The translations under genes and the position numbers were made by a program. Below, piece after piece: positions 47,732 to 56,516 of a stretch of DNA of 64,000 bases (positions are counted from its first letter, which is position 1; each line of letters opens with the position of its first letter). The stretch spans positions 1 to 64,000 of the forward strand of contig JALVOT010000017.1 in NCBI GenBank assembly GCA_027026255.1, in the 5' to 3' direction. Under the pieces are notes generated by a model, which saw nothing but the letters and a program-made list of their open reading frames with translations, made no database searches and had not been told where the DNA came from. The DNA is from Caldifarciminota bacterium. GTDB lineage: Bacteria; Hydrothermota; Tepidihabitantia; SM23-42.

Positions 47732-49103
47732 AAAACCTTCCTAAACTGAGTAACAGCTCTTCCTGAAACCAGGGCCCGATGAGCTGGAAACCTATCCCGT
47801 CCTTAACTGGTAAGGCAAGGGCCGGCAACCCGGCCAAAGAAGCAGGGACTGTAAATGAATCACAATGATACATCATTAAGGGGTCTTTGACTAATGTGCC
47901 TATGGGAAAAGGTTTTACCGGGGCGACCGGGGTGAGAATTACATCCACACAATTGAACGCCTTTTTAAACTCATCACCGACCACATTGCGTACCTGCTGG
48001 GCAACATTGTAGTATTGTTCATAATATCCACGCGACAGGACAAAGGTTCCAAGGATGATGCGTCGTTTGACTTCGGTTCCAAAACCTTCATCCCTTGTCT
48101 TGACATAGGTATTGTTATCTGCAATCCTCAAGCCATATCTGACACCATCATAACGGGCAAGATTTGATGATGCCTCAGCAGGTGCAATCAGATAGTAACC
48201 GGCTAAGGCATAACCGGTGCCGGGCAGAGAAATTTTTTTCAATTCCTTTATTTCCGGTTTGAATATCTCAATCACATTGTTTATCGCATCCGTGATTTCG
48301 GGATTCAGGTCATCAGGGAAATATTCTTCAGGGATACCGATTCGACAATCTTTGATTGATTTAAGAATAGTCTTCGGGTGGGCTGTAAGCGAAGTTGAGT
48401 CATTCGGGTCAAAGCCGGCAATCGCCTGCAGCATTATCCCGGCGTCGATTGTATTGCGGGTAAGCGGACCAATCGTATCCAAGGATGATGCATAGGCGGC
48501 AAGCCCATAACGGGAAACGAGTCCATAGGTGGGTTTTAATCCCACAATGCCACAGAATGATGCAGGCAGCCGAATTGAACCGCCGGTATCCGAACCCAGG
48601 GATGCACAGGCCCCACCATATGCCACAACCGCAGCCGAACCGCCACTTGAACCACCGGCAACAAGTTTTTCATTAAAGGGATTACGAACCGGACCGAATA
48701 TTGATGTCTCACTTGAAGAACCCATAGCAAATTCATCAAGATTTGTCTTTCCCAGAATAATTGCCCCCTGTTCTTTTAAACGGTTAATTACCGTAGCAGA
48801 ATACGGCGAGATAAAATTTTTCAAGATTCTTGAACCACAGGTAAGCGGTTTACCTTCAATTGCGATATTATCCTTTATTGCGATGGGTATACCAAATAAT
48901 GGTGGAATCTTGTCGTCGACATTTTTTTCAAGCTGGCCTGCCTGTTCAAGCGCCTCTTCAGGATAGAAAAAACTGTAGCCATTAACTGTATCATCAATCT
49001 CTTCAACCTTCTTGATTACCGCCCCGACCAATTCAGATATTGATATCTCTTTTTTTATAATAAGTTTATGAAGCTGATAAAAAGGTAATCGGGTTAATTC
49101 CAA
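47706..49103 (-). CDS. gatA: Asp/Glu-tRNA(Asn/Gln) amidotransferase subunit A
   Basis: 465 residues from TTG 49103. Amidase signature with the Ser-cisSer-Lys triad: Lys in GIPIAIKDNI, VAGGSSGGSAA, and GSDTGGSIRLPASFCG. It frees ammonia from glutamine. Part of gatC-gatA-gatB, whose presence implies indirect Gln-tRNA and/or Asn-tRNA synthesis. Confidence 0.97.
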   Translation of the reverse strand: MELTRLPFYQLHKLIIKKEISISELVGAVIKKVEEIDDTVNGYSFFYPEEALEQAGQLEKNVDDKIPPLFGIPIAIKDNIAIEGKPLTCGSRILKNFISPYSATVINRLKEQGAIILGKTNLDEFAMGSSSETSIFGPVRNPFNEKLVAGGSSGGSAAVVAYGGACASLGSDTGGSIRLPASFCGIVGLKPTYGLVSRYGLAAYASSLDTIGPLTRNTIDAGIMLQAIAGFDPNDSTSLTAHPKTILKSIKDCRIGIPEEYFPDDLNPEITDAINNVIEIFKPEIKELKKISLPGTGYALAGYYLIAPAEASSNLARYDGVRYGLRIADNNTYVKTRDEGFGTEVKRRIILGTFVLSRGYYEQYYNVAQQVRNVVGDEFKKAFNCVDVILTPVAPVKPFPIGTLVKDPLMMYHCDSFTVPASLAGLPALALPVKDGIGFQLIGPWFQEELLLSLGRFYEKSIGRI

Positions 49104-49104
49104 C

Positions 49105-49371
49105 TTAAAAAACTATAAAACCTTTATGAATAAACGGAGTAAGTGTGGGTAAATCAATATCTGTATGCTCTGGTTTATCCGGCCTTAATTGTCTGATATC
49201 AATAAAAGATAGACCCCTGGAATCTATTTTTTTGGTGTCAAGATTCTGGATTAATTCGAATGATTTTATTATTTTTATAAGTTCTTCGGTAAACTGTTCC
49301 GAAGGCGTTTTTAATTTTGCTAAATTCGCAATCTCTTCAATCGTTTTTCTGCACAGCCTATTTTTTTTCAC
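49105..49371 (-). CDS. gatC: Asp/Glu-tRNA(Asn/Gln) amidotransferase subunit C
   Basis: 88 residues from GTG 49371. The helical N-terminus (TIEEIANLAKLKTPSEQFTEEL) and the LRPDKPEH motif are typical of GatC. It stabilises the GatAB complex and lies just ahead of gatA. Confidence 0.9.
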   Translation of the reverse strand: MKKNRLCRKTIEEIANLAKLKTPSEQFTEELIKIIKSFELIQNLDTKKIDSRGLSFIDIRQLRPDKPEHTDIDLPTLTPFIHKGFIVF

Positions 49372-49386
49372 CGGTTATGAAAATTT

Positions 49387-50397
49387 TCAGAAACGATATG
49401 AGAATGAAAATTTACGATTGGTGGTTGGAAAATCATAGATTGCCTGATCAATTCCAACATCGATGGAAAACCCACCGGCCCGAATTCCACCTCCATAGGT
49501 GAATCCAACCCGGGCACCTTTTATGTCGCGGAAATATCCACCACGCAGTGCGATAAAATTGTAATACTCTATTTCGAAACCCATTGCCTTCCAGGCTTCC
49601 TCAAATTCATACTTTAAATTTTCTGAGAAGGAATTGTCTTTGTTGGCAAACATCCCGACTAAAATCTTGGTTATATCACTACTAAAGGCGACCCTTAATA
49701 TTCGAGAATTTATCGGCTCAAACTTCATTCCCAGCCTCAGGGTATATGGCAGAGGATCCGATGAACCACTTTGTGTGTAGCTTATGTTGGGACCGAAATT
49801 CTGCATGACGACTCCCAGGGACAGAAAACTGTATGGTTTGTAAAGCAGCCCTCCATCAAATGCCCAGGTAACACCGGTACCACCCTTTTCGATTCCCAAT
49901 CCGGGCATCTTTTCAAATACCCAGTCAGGGACTAAAAATGAGTAGATGACTTTCCAGCCCATTCCCATACCCAGTTGGGGAGTTAAATTAAACCCGTAAT
50001 TCAATCCTGCGGCGATATCAAAGGTGACATATTCGCCAATATATCGTCCGTTTTCATCAATCACTTCGGTGGTTCCGGTGGTGAGATAGATTATATCCAG
50101 ACCCAATGCCCCCGACTTTATCGGTTTCACGACTCCGGCATATTCATAATACATTCCTGGATTGAGTCCAGGCAGCCAGTTTGCATGTTGCAGGGTAACG
50201 ATGGTTTTATCAAGAAATGCCAATCCCGCCTGATTATAATAGCAGGCGGTAGCGTCATCAACGATTGCCGAGAATGCACCACTCAACGCAGTCGCCTTTG
50301 CCCCGGGCCAGATCAGCAAGAATACCGCCCCGGGTCGTCTGCCTGCAGCCCCGAGCAGACCGCATAACAGACTAATCAAGAAAAAAACCTTGCGCAT
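49387..50397 (-). CDS. PorV/PorQ-family outer-membrane barrel protein
   Basis: 336 residues from the ATG at 50397 (SD GGAGG 6 nt away; a TTG at 50400 is less likely). Signal peptide, then WPGAKATALSGAFSAIVDDATACYYNQAGLA, the hallmark of PorV/UPF0164-like barrels, and alternating strands to the terminal FSFSYRF. In type IX systems PorV shuttles cargo to the attachment complex. The two sorting-domain proteins in this window could be clients (inference). Leads the gatC-A-B transcript. Confidence 0.85.
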   Translation of the reverse strand: MRKVFFLISLLCGLLGAAGRRPGAVFLLIWPGAKATALSGAFSAIVDDATACYYNQAGLAFLDKTIVTLQHANWLPGLNPGMYYEYAGVVKPIKSGALGLDIIYLTTGTTEVIDENGRYIGEYVTFDIAAGLNYGFNLTPQLGMGMGWKVIYSFLVPDWVFEKMPGLGIEKGGTGVTWAFDGGLLYKPYSFLSLGVVMQNFGPNISYTQSGSSDPLPYTLRLGMKFEPINSRILRVAFSSDITKILVGMFANKDNSFSENLKYEFEEAWKAMGFEIEYYNFIALRGGYFRDIKGARVGFTYGGGIRAGGFSIDVGIDQAIYDFPTTNRKFSFSYRF

Positions 50398-50423
50398 CAA
50401 AAACCTCCATATTTTAGTGTATT

Positions 50424-50451
50424 AGTATAATAAAATTATCATCAATGTCAA
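50424..50451 (-). promoter_or_regulatory. Promoter of the PorV-like/gat operon
   Basis: Minus strand: TTGACA (50451-50446), 16-bp spacer, TATACT (50429-50424). Unlike most in this window, it leaves room for a leader (about 20 nt) that contains GGAGG. Confidence 0.78.
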
Positions 50452-50491
50452 GGTTTACAATAATAAGCCTGGAGAATTTAGATTTTTCCCT

Positions 50492-50519
50492 TTGACAATC
50501 AGAAAATCAGGGATATAAT
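50492..50519 (+). promoter_or_regulatory. Promoter of the phosphohexomutase gene, leaderless
   Basis: TTGACA 50492-50497, 16-bp spacer, TATAAT 50514-50519, 5 nt, ATG 50525. Both hexamers are perfect and there is no space for a ribosome site. Confidence 0.85.
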
Positions 50520-50524
50520 CAGAT

Positions 50525-51838
50525 ATGCCATTTTTATTCAGTGTATCCGGCTTAAGGGGAATAATGGATAAGAAGCTGCCCATTATAGTTCGGGATTATA
50601 CCTTCCTATTTACCCGATTTATGAAGGCAAAAAGGGTTGTTCTGGGAAGAGATGCCCGGGGTTCAGGTCCGGTTTTAAGAAAGGCGGTAATCAAAGGGTT
50701 GAAGATGGGTGGTTGTGAGATTATCGATTTGGGTATTGTGCCTACACCCACCGTGCTATTTAATGTGCGCAGATTTAAGGCCGGTGCCGGACTTGTTATC
50801 ACGGCAAGCCATAATCCTGAAGAATGGAATGGTATCAAATTCATAAATGGTAACGGAAATTTTCTTGACGAAAAGGAATTTATTCGATTCTCAAAATTTC
50901 TGCAGAAGAATACTGAACAAACAAATGTGAAGACCTCGGGCGGGATAAAAAGGTATTCAGGCATTAATTATCATATTAAAAAGATTACTGCAACCCCCGG
51001 TCCCGTGAAAAAAGGGATTAAGGTCGGGGTCGATGCGGTGGGTGGTGCTGGATCGATTGCCCTGCCCAGATTGCTCTTAGAAATGGATTGTAAGGTATAT
51101 CGATTGAATTGTAAGTTCAGTTCTAAATTCCCCCGTGGACCAGAACCGATTCCCCAAAATATTAAAGAACTGTGTCGGCTGGTGAAATCAAAAAAACTTG
51201 ATATCGGTTTCGCCGTGGACCCGGATTGCGACCGGCTTGCTGTAGTTGATGAAAACGGTTGTCCGATCGGTGAAGAATTGACCCTGGTTTTAGCAACCGA
51301 TTACATTTTAAATAAGAATAAAGGGAAGGTTGTAACCAACCTTTCTACTACTGCCCGGATGGAATATATTACAAAAAGATATGGATGTTCTCTTTATAGA
51401 ACAAAGGTCGGCGAGGCGAATGTTGTCGCCAGGATGCATCGTGTTAATGCGGTAATCGGTGGTGAGGGTAATGGTGGTGTAATCTATCCCAGAATAAATT
51501 TCACCCGCGATGCATTGACTGGTGCCGGTTTAATTCTTAAGTTGATTACAGAACGAGACAAAAAAATTTCAGAAATTGTTGCCGGCTATCCGGCATATTA
51601 TATGATAAAACGGAAATTGAAAATTGCAAAAAAGGTCCTGGAGCAGAAAAAAGAATTATTATGTGCACAATTCAAGGGAAGATTTAATTTTCTGGATGGT
51701 ATAAGAATCACTGAAAAAAATTATTGGGTTCATATTCGACCATCCAATACCGAGCCGGTGGTTCGTATTATCGGTGAAGGTCAAAGTAAAAGTGTAATCA
51801 AAGATGTTGTTCATAAGATTGAAATGTTGTTGACCTGA
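50525..51838 (+). CDS. Phosphoglucomutase/phosphomannomutase/phosphoglucosamine mutase
   Basis: 437 residues. Alpha-D-phosphohexomutase motifs in order: SGLRGIMDK, the active Ser in TASHNPEEWNGIKF, metal loop DPDCDRLAVVDE, sugar loop EGNGGVIYP, and phosphate loop RPSNTEPVVRII. It interconverts hexose 1- and 6-phosphates; motifs do not settle which sugar, though a GlmM-like role in wall and lipid A precursor supply is plausible. Monocistronic by layout. Confidence 0.93.
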   Translation: MPFLFSVSGLRGIMDKKLPIIVRDYTFLFTRFMKAKRVVLGRDARGSGPVLRKAVIKGLKMGGCEIIDLGIVPTPTVLFNVRRFKAGAGLVITASHNPEEWNGIKFINGNGNFLDEKEFIRFSKFLQKNTEQTNVKTSGGIKRYSGINYHIKKITATPGPVKKGIKVGVDAVGGAGSIALPRLLLEMDCKVYRLNCKFSSKFPRGPEPIPQNIKELCRLVKSKKLDIGFAVDPDCDRLAVVDENGCPIGEELTLVLATDYILNKNKGKVVTNLSTTARMEYITKRYGCSLYRTKVGEANVVARMHRVNAVIGGEGNGGVIYPRINFTRDALTGAGLILKLITERDKKISEIVAGYPAYYMIKRKLKIAKKVLEQKKELLCAQFKGRFNFLDGIRITEKNYWVHIRPSNTEPVVRIIGEGQSKSVIKDVVHKIEMLLT

Positions 51839-51852
51839 GCGGGGTCAAATCT

Positions 51853-52077
51853 TTACATTTTACATAATGCCCTCACCCTTTCTTCAATCTTTTTAAATCG
51901 TCTCCTCAGCTCCATATCTACATACATCTTTTCTTTCAAACGCCGTCTTAGCTGATGCACTGATACATAGTCAATTCCACCCAAATAATTGCCAATCTCA
52001 GCCTGAGTTATATCACAAAATTTTACAAATTGACTCGTCAAAGATGCATTTACATCGGTTGACTTTTTATAGTTATT
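51853..52077 (-). pseudogene. 3' remnant of a REP-associated (Y1) transposase
   Basis: An open frame of about 75 codons without a start. The sequence ITQAEIGNYLGGIDYVSVHQLRRRLKEKM followed by a charged helix (DMELRRRFKKIEERVRAL) matches the DnaA-like helix-turn-helix tail found in many Y1/RAYT transposases. The upstream catalytic HUH part is missing because purA and its promoter begin there; the frame read further is merely antisense to purA. Confidence 0.6.
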
Positions 52078-52086
52078 GGATAGAAT
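52059..52086 (+). promoter_or_regulatory. Promoter of purA, leaderless
   Basis: TTGACT 52059-52064, 16-bp spacer, TAGAAT 52081-52086, 6 nt, ATG 52093. Confidence 0.75.
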
Positions 52087-52092
52087 AACATT

Positions 52093-53340
52093 ATGAACAT
52101 CGCCGTGATCGGACTCCAGTGGGGGGATGAGGGTAAGGGCAAGGTGGTTGATTACCTGGCTAAGGATTTTGATATCGATGTTCGGTTTCAGGGTGGAGCC
52201 AATGCCGGACATACAGTCCGGGTTGGAGAGAAAGAACTTATCTTTCACCAGATTCCCTGCGGTATTCTAAATAAAGATATAACCGGTGTTATCGGTGCTG
52301 GCTGTGTATTCGACCCTTCGGTGTTTTTTGAAGAGTTAAATAATCTCAAAAAGGTTGACCCCACCATTGAAGAACGGATTAAGATTTCACAATTCTGCCA
52401 TCTCGTAATGCCCTATCATATAATGATTGACCGAATCCGGGAAGAAACCCAACAGGGTATCGGCACAACCAAAAAGGGTATCGGTGTTGCCTATGAAGAT
52501 AAGTACGGCAGGATCGGCCTGCGGGTTGGTGATATGTTCAATCCCGAACGATTTGAAAAACTTTTGAAACACAACCTCTCAAGGAAGAATCTTATACTGA
52601 TGGAAATTTATCGTGCTGAACCGCTCTCCGACAACGAAATAATACATCAATTCCGGGAATATGCCGATCGGCTGAGGCCGATGGTGATTGATGATACAGC
52701 ATTTCTTTCCCGGGCAATAAAGGAAAAGAAAAATATAATATTTGAAGGTGCCCAGGGCACCCTGCTCGACATTAACTTCGGCACCTATCCCTATGTTACT
52801 TCATCCCATACGATTGCCGGAGGAGCAAATATCGGAGTGGGGATTGGACCATTATATATTGACAAAGTTATTGGTGTTGTAAAGGCCTATACAACCCGGG
52901 TTGGTCGAGGACCGTTTCCCTCGGAGGATGATTCCTGTCTTGGTGAAGATTTAAGAAAGATGGGTAAAGAATTTGGAGCGACTACAGGCCGACCGCGGCG
53001 CTGTGGTCCATTTGATGCTGGTGTGGTGCGTTACGCAGCCCGCCTGAACGGTGTTGAAGAAATATTTTTAACCAAACTGGATGTGCTTTCCGGGCTGGAT
53101 AAGATAAAAATCGGTGTAGCATATAATAATAAAAAGGATTTTGACCCATTTCTTGCTGAAGAATTGAATCCAATCTATAATGAAATCCCCGGCTTCAAAG
53201 AAGATATTTCGATGATTAGAGACTTTAATGATTTACCTGAACAAGCCAGGAATTATATTAAGTTGATTGAACATCATACAAACCTTCAGGTGAATTTTAT
53301 CTCGGTAGGGCCGAATCGCGATGCGGTAATCAAAAAATAA
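52093..53340 (+). CDS. purA: Adenylosuccinate synthetase
   Basis: 415 residues. P-loop-like GLQWGDEGKGKVVDYLA with the catalytic Asp, FQGGANAGHTV, GIGTTKKGIGVAYEDKYGRIGLR, FEGAQGTLLDINFGTYPYVTSS and TTGRPRRCGPFDA. It joins IMP and aspartate using GTP. With purN it marks de novo purine synthesis, but the two genes are not in one operon. Confidence 0.97.
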   Translation: MNIAVIGLQWGDEGKGKVVDYLAKDFDIDVRFQGGANAGHTVRVGEKELIFHQIPCGILNKDITGVIGAGCVFDPSVFFEELNNLKKVDPTIEERIKISQFCHLVMPYHIMIDRIREETQQGIGTTKKGIGVAYEDKYGRIGLRVGDMFNPERFEKLLKHNLSRKNLILMEIYRAEPLSDNEIIHQFREYADRLRPMVIDDTAFLSRAIKEKKNIIFEGAQGTLLDINFGTYPYVTSSHTIAGGANIGVGIGPLYIDKVIGVVKAYTTRVGRGPFPSEDDSCLGEDLRKMGKEFGATTGRPRRCGPFDAGVVRYAARLNGVEEIFLTKLDVLSGLDKIKIGVAYNNKKDFDPFLAEELNPIYNEIPGFKEDISMIRDFNDLPEQARNYIKLIEHHTNLQVNFISVGPNRDAVIKK

Positions 53341-53386
53341 CTATTATTTTGTAGATAATAATCTTTCCCTCTATTACAATTAACTC

Positions 53387-53414
53387 TTGATTTTTTTAGA
53401 ATTATGTATATTAT
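53387..53414 (+). promoter_or_regulatory. Promoter of the alr operon, leaderless
   Basis: TTGATT 53387-53392, 16-bp spacer, TATTAT 53409-53414, 7 nt, ATG 53422. The ATG at 53404 lies between the two boxes and so cannot be on this transcript. Confidence 0.7.
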
Positions 53415-53421
53415 TATTTTA

Positions 53422-54603
53422 ATGAACCAGTCAGCAGGAAGGGTATGGGCAGAGATTCATCTGGATCGACTTATTAATAATTACCAACTCATAAAAAAAA
53501 GGGTGGGTAAGGCCCGAGTGATGGCAGCGATTAAGGCAGATGCCTACGGTCATGGAGCAAAAGAAATTGGCCGCACCCTTGAAGCAGAAGGTATTGAAAT
53601 GTTCGGGGTAGCAAGTATTGAAGAAGGAATTGAATTACGCGAGATAGGAATCCAGACCCCGATACTGATTTTGAGTCCAATCCTCTACTCCCAAATCGAT
53701 ACACTACTTGAGTATAACCTGATTCCTACAATATCAGAGTTGAATTTTTATAAGCATTTAGAAAAAAAATTAAGAAAATCGGGGCGTCGAATAAAGGTTC
53801 ATATTGAGGTTGACACCGGTATGACAAGGACTGGATTTCCCTATCACAGCATTAAAAAGGTGCTCCATAAAATCGGTGATTCAGAGTTTATTAAGATCGA
53901 AGGAATATTCTCCCATTTCCCGGTTGCGGACGCCGATGGTTCGTTTACCAAAAAACAGATTGATGATTTCAAGAATTTGATTAAGGATATGAAGGCATTA
54001 CGTATTAAACCCCGTTATATACATCTGGCCAATTCTGCAGGAATCTTCAAATATCCCCGGGCCTATTTTAATCTTGTTCGTCCTGGAATAGCACTTTATG
54101 GACTGCGACCCAGTCCGACTGTAGAGTTTGATAAAAATTTTTCTCCGATTTTGGCATTAAGGTCGAGGATCGTAAATCTCCATTATGTCAATGCAAATAC
54201 ACCGATTAGCTATGGTCATAAATTTATTACCACGAGACGAAGTCGAATTGCTACAATAAGTGTCGGATATGGTGATGGTTATCCCAGGATACTTTCGAAT
54301 CAGGGTGAGGTTGTTATAAAAGGCTGTCGGGCAAAAATTGTCGGTACGGTTTGTATGGATTTGATTATGGCTGATGTTACACATATTCCCAATGTGAAAA
54401 TTGGTGATATTGTTACCCTGATCGGTCGGGATGGTAAAGAGGAAATTACCGCTGAGGAATGTGCCCAATGGGCGAATACTATTGTTTATGAAATTACTTC
54501 AGGGATTGGTCCAAGGGTTGCAAGGGTTTACAAAATAAAGGGGCAAGTAGTGGAAATTAGAAACCTATTAGGAAGGTGGCGAGATGATACTGAACCAAAA
54601 TAG
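53422..54603 (+). CDS. alr: Alanine racemase
   Basis: 393 residues from the ATG at 53422. I prefer this start to the ATG at 53404 because the promoter overlaps the latter and because family members begin close to WAEI. Lys38 in AAIKADAYGHGA binds PLP. The C-terminal half has ISYGHKFITTRRSRIATISVGYGDGY with the catalytic Tyr, and TVCMDLIMAD. It makes D-alanine for peptidoglycan. First of a plus-strand operon through to 63274. Confidence 0.95.
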   Translation: MNQSAGRVWAEIHLDRLINNYQLIKKRVGKARVMAAIKADAYGHGAKEIGRTLEAEGIEMFGVASIEEGIELREIGIQTPILILSPILYSQIDTLLEYNLIPTISELNFYKHLEKKLRKSGRRIKVHIEVDTGMTRTGFPYHSIKKVLHKIGDSEFIKIEGIFSHFPVADADGSFTKKQIDDFKNLIKDMKALRIKPRYIHLANSAGIFKYPRAYFNLVRPGIALYGLRPSPTVEFDKNFSPILALRSRIVNLHYVNANTPISYGHKFITTRRSRIATISVGYGDGYPRILSNQGEVVIKGCRAKIVGTVCMDLIMADVTHIPNVKIGDIVTLIGRDGKEEITAEECAQWANTIVYEITSGIGPRVARVYKIKGQVVEIRNLLGRWRDDTEPK

Positions 54604-54653
54604 TAAGTTACCTGACCGGTTGGCAGGGAATTATTTTTTATAAGGAGGCAAAT

Positions 54654-55664
54654 ATGAAGAAATTATTGATTCTTTTGAGCGCGGTCTCCATCTTCGCTCA
54701 GGAGACGACGCATGTAGTAAAGAAGGGTGATACCCTATGGGATATTGCCGGGATATACTATCAAAATCCATTCCTCTGGCCCTATATTTGGCGTGCCAAT
54801 TTAACCAAGATTAATGACCCCCACTGGATATATCCAGATCAGAAATTTGTTATTCCCCCGGCACCTGAAGAGGGCTTGGGCGCAGCACCGACACCCGCTC
54901 CAGAATCTGCAGCAATGCCCATACCAGCTCCTCCACCGAAGAAAGAACCGGTGGCAGAGATAATTTCCGTCGTCAGTCCCGAGCAGCACATCTTCAGCGA
55001 AGAAATGATTCATCGCGCTGGATTCATCCTTGAAGATGATCTTCCTTACTGGGGAAAAATTCTTGGGACCGAACCTGCAGCAGAAAAAAATATTACAACC
55101 TTTAAGAAGATCTATATTGACCGGGCTACAGATGTTAAGGCAGGTGATGTTTTAACAATATATCGTCCGGGTAAGATAATCACTGATCCCAAAACAGGAA
55201 AACGGTTGGGTAAGGAAATCATTGTTCTGGGGAAAGCAAAGATTGAAGAAGTGGGTCCTGATGGTTCGCGGTGTAAGGTAACTGCATCTTATGATATTAT
55301 CAAAAAGGGTGACTTTGTAACCCCTTATGAGCCGGTAATTGCACCGGAAAAGGTCAGTTTGATCCCTGCCGAGAAAGAAATTGAAGGCTATGTGGCTGAG
55401 GTGAAGAACCAGGATATTTTAACACCATCAAATATTTTTGTCTATGTAAATCAGGGTGAGGATGCAGGCATAGCGGTTGGCGATCTTTTTGATATCTATG
55501 AAAAACGGGTAATTGATGGTAAGAAGATGCCGGATTATAATATCGGCAAGATTCAGATTGTCAGTGTTTTTAAAAATGCCTCGATTGGGTTATTACTTAC
55601 CCAGAGAAACACAAATGTGATAAAAAGAGGGATGCACTGCCGTCTCTCAATGGAGGCAAGGTGA
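54654..55664 (+). CDS. LysM-domain protein with Pro/Ala-rich linker
   Basis: 336 residues. Signal peptide (1-15), LysM at about 20-68 (HVVKKGDTLWDIAGIYYQNP ... WIYPDQKFVIP), a Pro/Ala linker (about 70-100), then a beta-rich C-terminal domain with repeated KxGDVLTIYRPGK-like segments. LysM binds peptidoglycan, so it is probably a periplasmic wall-associated protein. SD AAGGAGG lies before the ATG. The stop overlaps the GTG of the next gene (GTGA). Confidence 0.88.
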   Translation: MKKLLILLSAVSIFAQETTHVVKKGDTLWDIAGIYYQNPFLWPYIWRANLTKINDPHWIYPDQKFVIPPAPEEGLGAAPTPAPESAAMPIPAPPPKKEPVAEIISVVSPEQHIFSEEMIHRAGFILEDDLPYWGKILGTEPAAEKNITTFKKIYIDRATDVKAGDVLTIYRPGKIITDPKTGKRLGKEIIVLGKAKIEEVGPDGSRCKVTASYDIIKKGDFVTPYEPVIAPEKVSLIPAEKEIEGYVAEVKNQDILTPSNIFVYVNQGEDAGIAVGDLFDIYEKRVIDGKKMPDYNIGKIQIVSVFKNASIGLLLTQRNTNVIKRGMHCRLSMEAR

Positions 55665-56125
55665 AAAACAGGGAGGTCCTTAGTCAGGTCTACCTGTTCC
55701 GTGAGCTGAGTCCAGGTGAGATGGATATTCTCATTTCAATTTCCAGAGAGAAACGGGTTAAGAAAAACGAGGTTATCTTTAAAGAAGGGGATATTGGTGA
55801 TGCATTCTATCTGATTGTCTCAGGCAGTGTCCGGATATCGACAACTGTCCCCGGGGTCGGAGAAGAGGCATTAACGATTTTAAGGGAGGGCGAATATTTT
55901 GGTGAGATGGCTTTGATCGATGATGCCCCTCGTTCGGCCTCGGCTATCGCTAACGATGATACCATCCTGCTTTCTATCGCTAAAGATGATTTTCGAAAGT
56001 TATTGGCCCAGGATACCCAGATTGCCTATAAACTACTCTGGGTATTTACCCGAACCCTCTCGGTACGATTGCGCAAGACTGACGAGCAACTGAAGAACAT
56101 CTTTTCGATCGCCAAGACATTCTGA
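55661..56125 (+). CDS. Cyclic nucleotide-binding domain protein
   Basis: 154 residues from GTG 55661. A cNMP-binding domain (VIFKEGDIGDAFYLIVSGSVRIS ... REGEYFGEMALIDDAPRSASAIA) with the phosphate-binding GEMALIDDAPRSA loop. There is no DNA-binding domain, so it is not a CRP-type regulator. It is placed after the LysM gene and ahead of the TPR proteins, which suggests a sensor in that complex. Confidence 0.9.
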   Translation: MKNREVLSQVYLFRELSPGEMDILISISREKRVKKNEVIFKEGDIGDAFYLIVSGSVRISTTVPGVGEEALTILREGEYFGEMALIDDAPRSASAIANDDTILLSIAKDDFRKLLAQDTQIAYKLLWVFTRTLSVRLRKTDEQLKNIFSIAKTF

Positions 56126-56192
56126 TTGAAAAATAATATATTGAAATCGGGGGATTTGCAGTGAAATTTAGTCTTTAAAATCGGGGTAGACT

Positions 56193-56516
56193 ATGGCAGA
56201 GGTCTTAATCCTTGTGCTGGCACTATCACTGATTGTAGAAAGGATTACTGAAAAAATTTTATTCCTATTACCTATTTCGGATAAAAAGGTATCTTCCTGG
56301 ATAGTGAGTACCGGACTTGGTCTCTTAATCAGTTTCTCATTCTCTTTTGGTATTGTCCGGGAACTCGGTCTTAATACCAACCATCATATCGCCCAATGGA
56401 TAGATTATCTTATCACCGGGCTCTTGATCTCCTCAGGAAGTGAACCGGTCCATTCGATTATTGAAGTCCTGGCAATAAAGAAAGATGAATTGAAACGGAA
56501 GGTAAAAGGTGTTTGA
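56193..56516 (+). CDS. Small membrane protein with three hydrophobic segments
   Basis: 107 residues. Hydrophobic stretches at about 3-20, 32-52 and 65-80, and a basic tail (KKDELKRKVKG). The pattern AEVLILVLALSLIVERITEK and TGLLISSGSEPVHSIIEVL suggests a helical bundle. No known function. The stop overlaps the start of the 1241-residue TPR protein by 8 bases. Confidence 0.7.
   Translation: MAEVLILVLALSLIVERITEKILFLLPISDKKVSSWIVSTGLGLLISFSFSFGIVRELGLNTNHHIAQWIDYLITGLLISSGSEPVHSIIEVLAIKKDELKRKVKGV

Noticed and set aside
52078-52248. N-terminal part of the 131-codon frame antisense to purA
   Set aside because: It is the antisense shadow of a certain gene; only the portion downstream of the purA promoter resembles a transposase tail.
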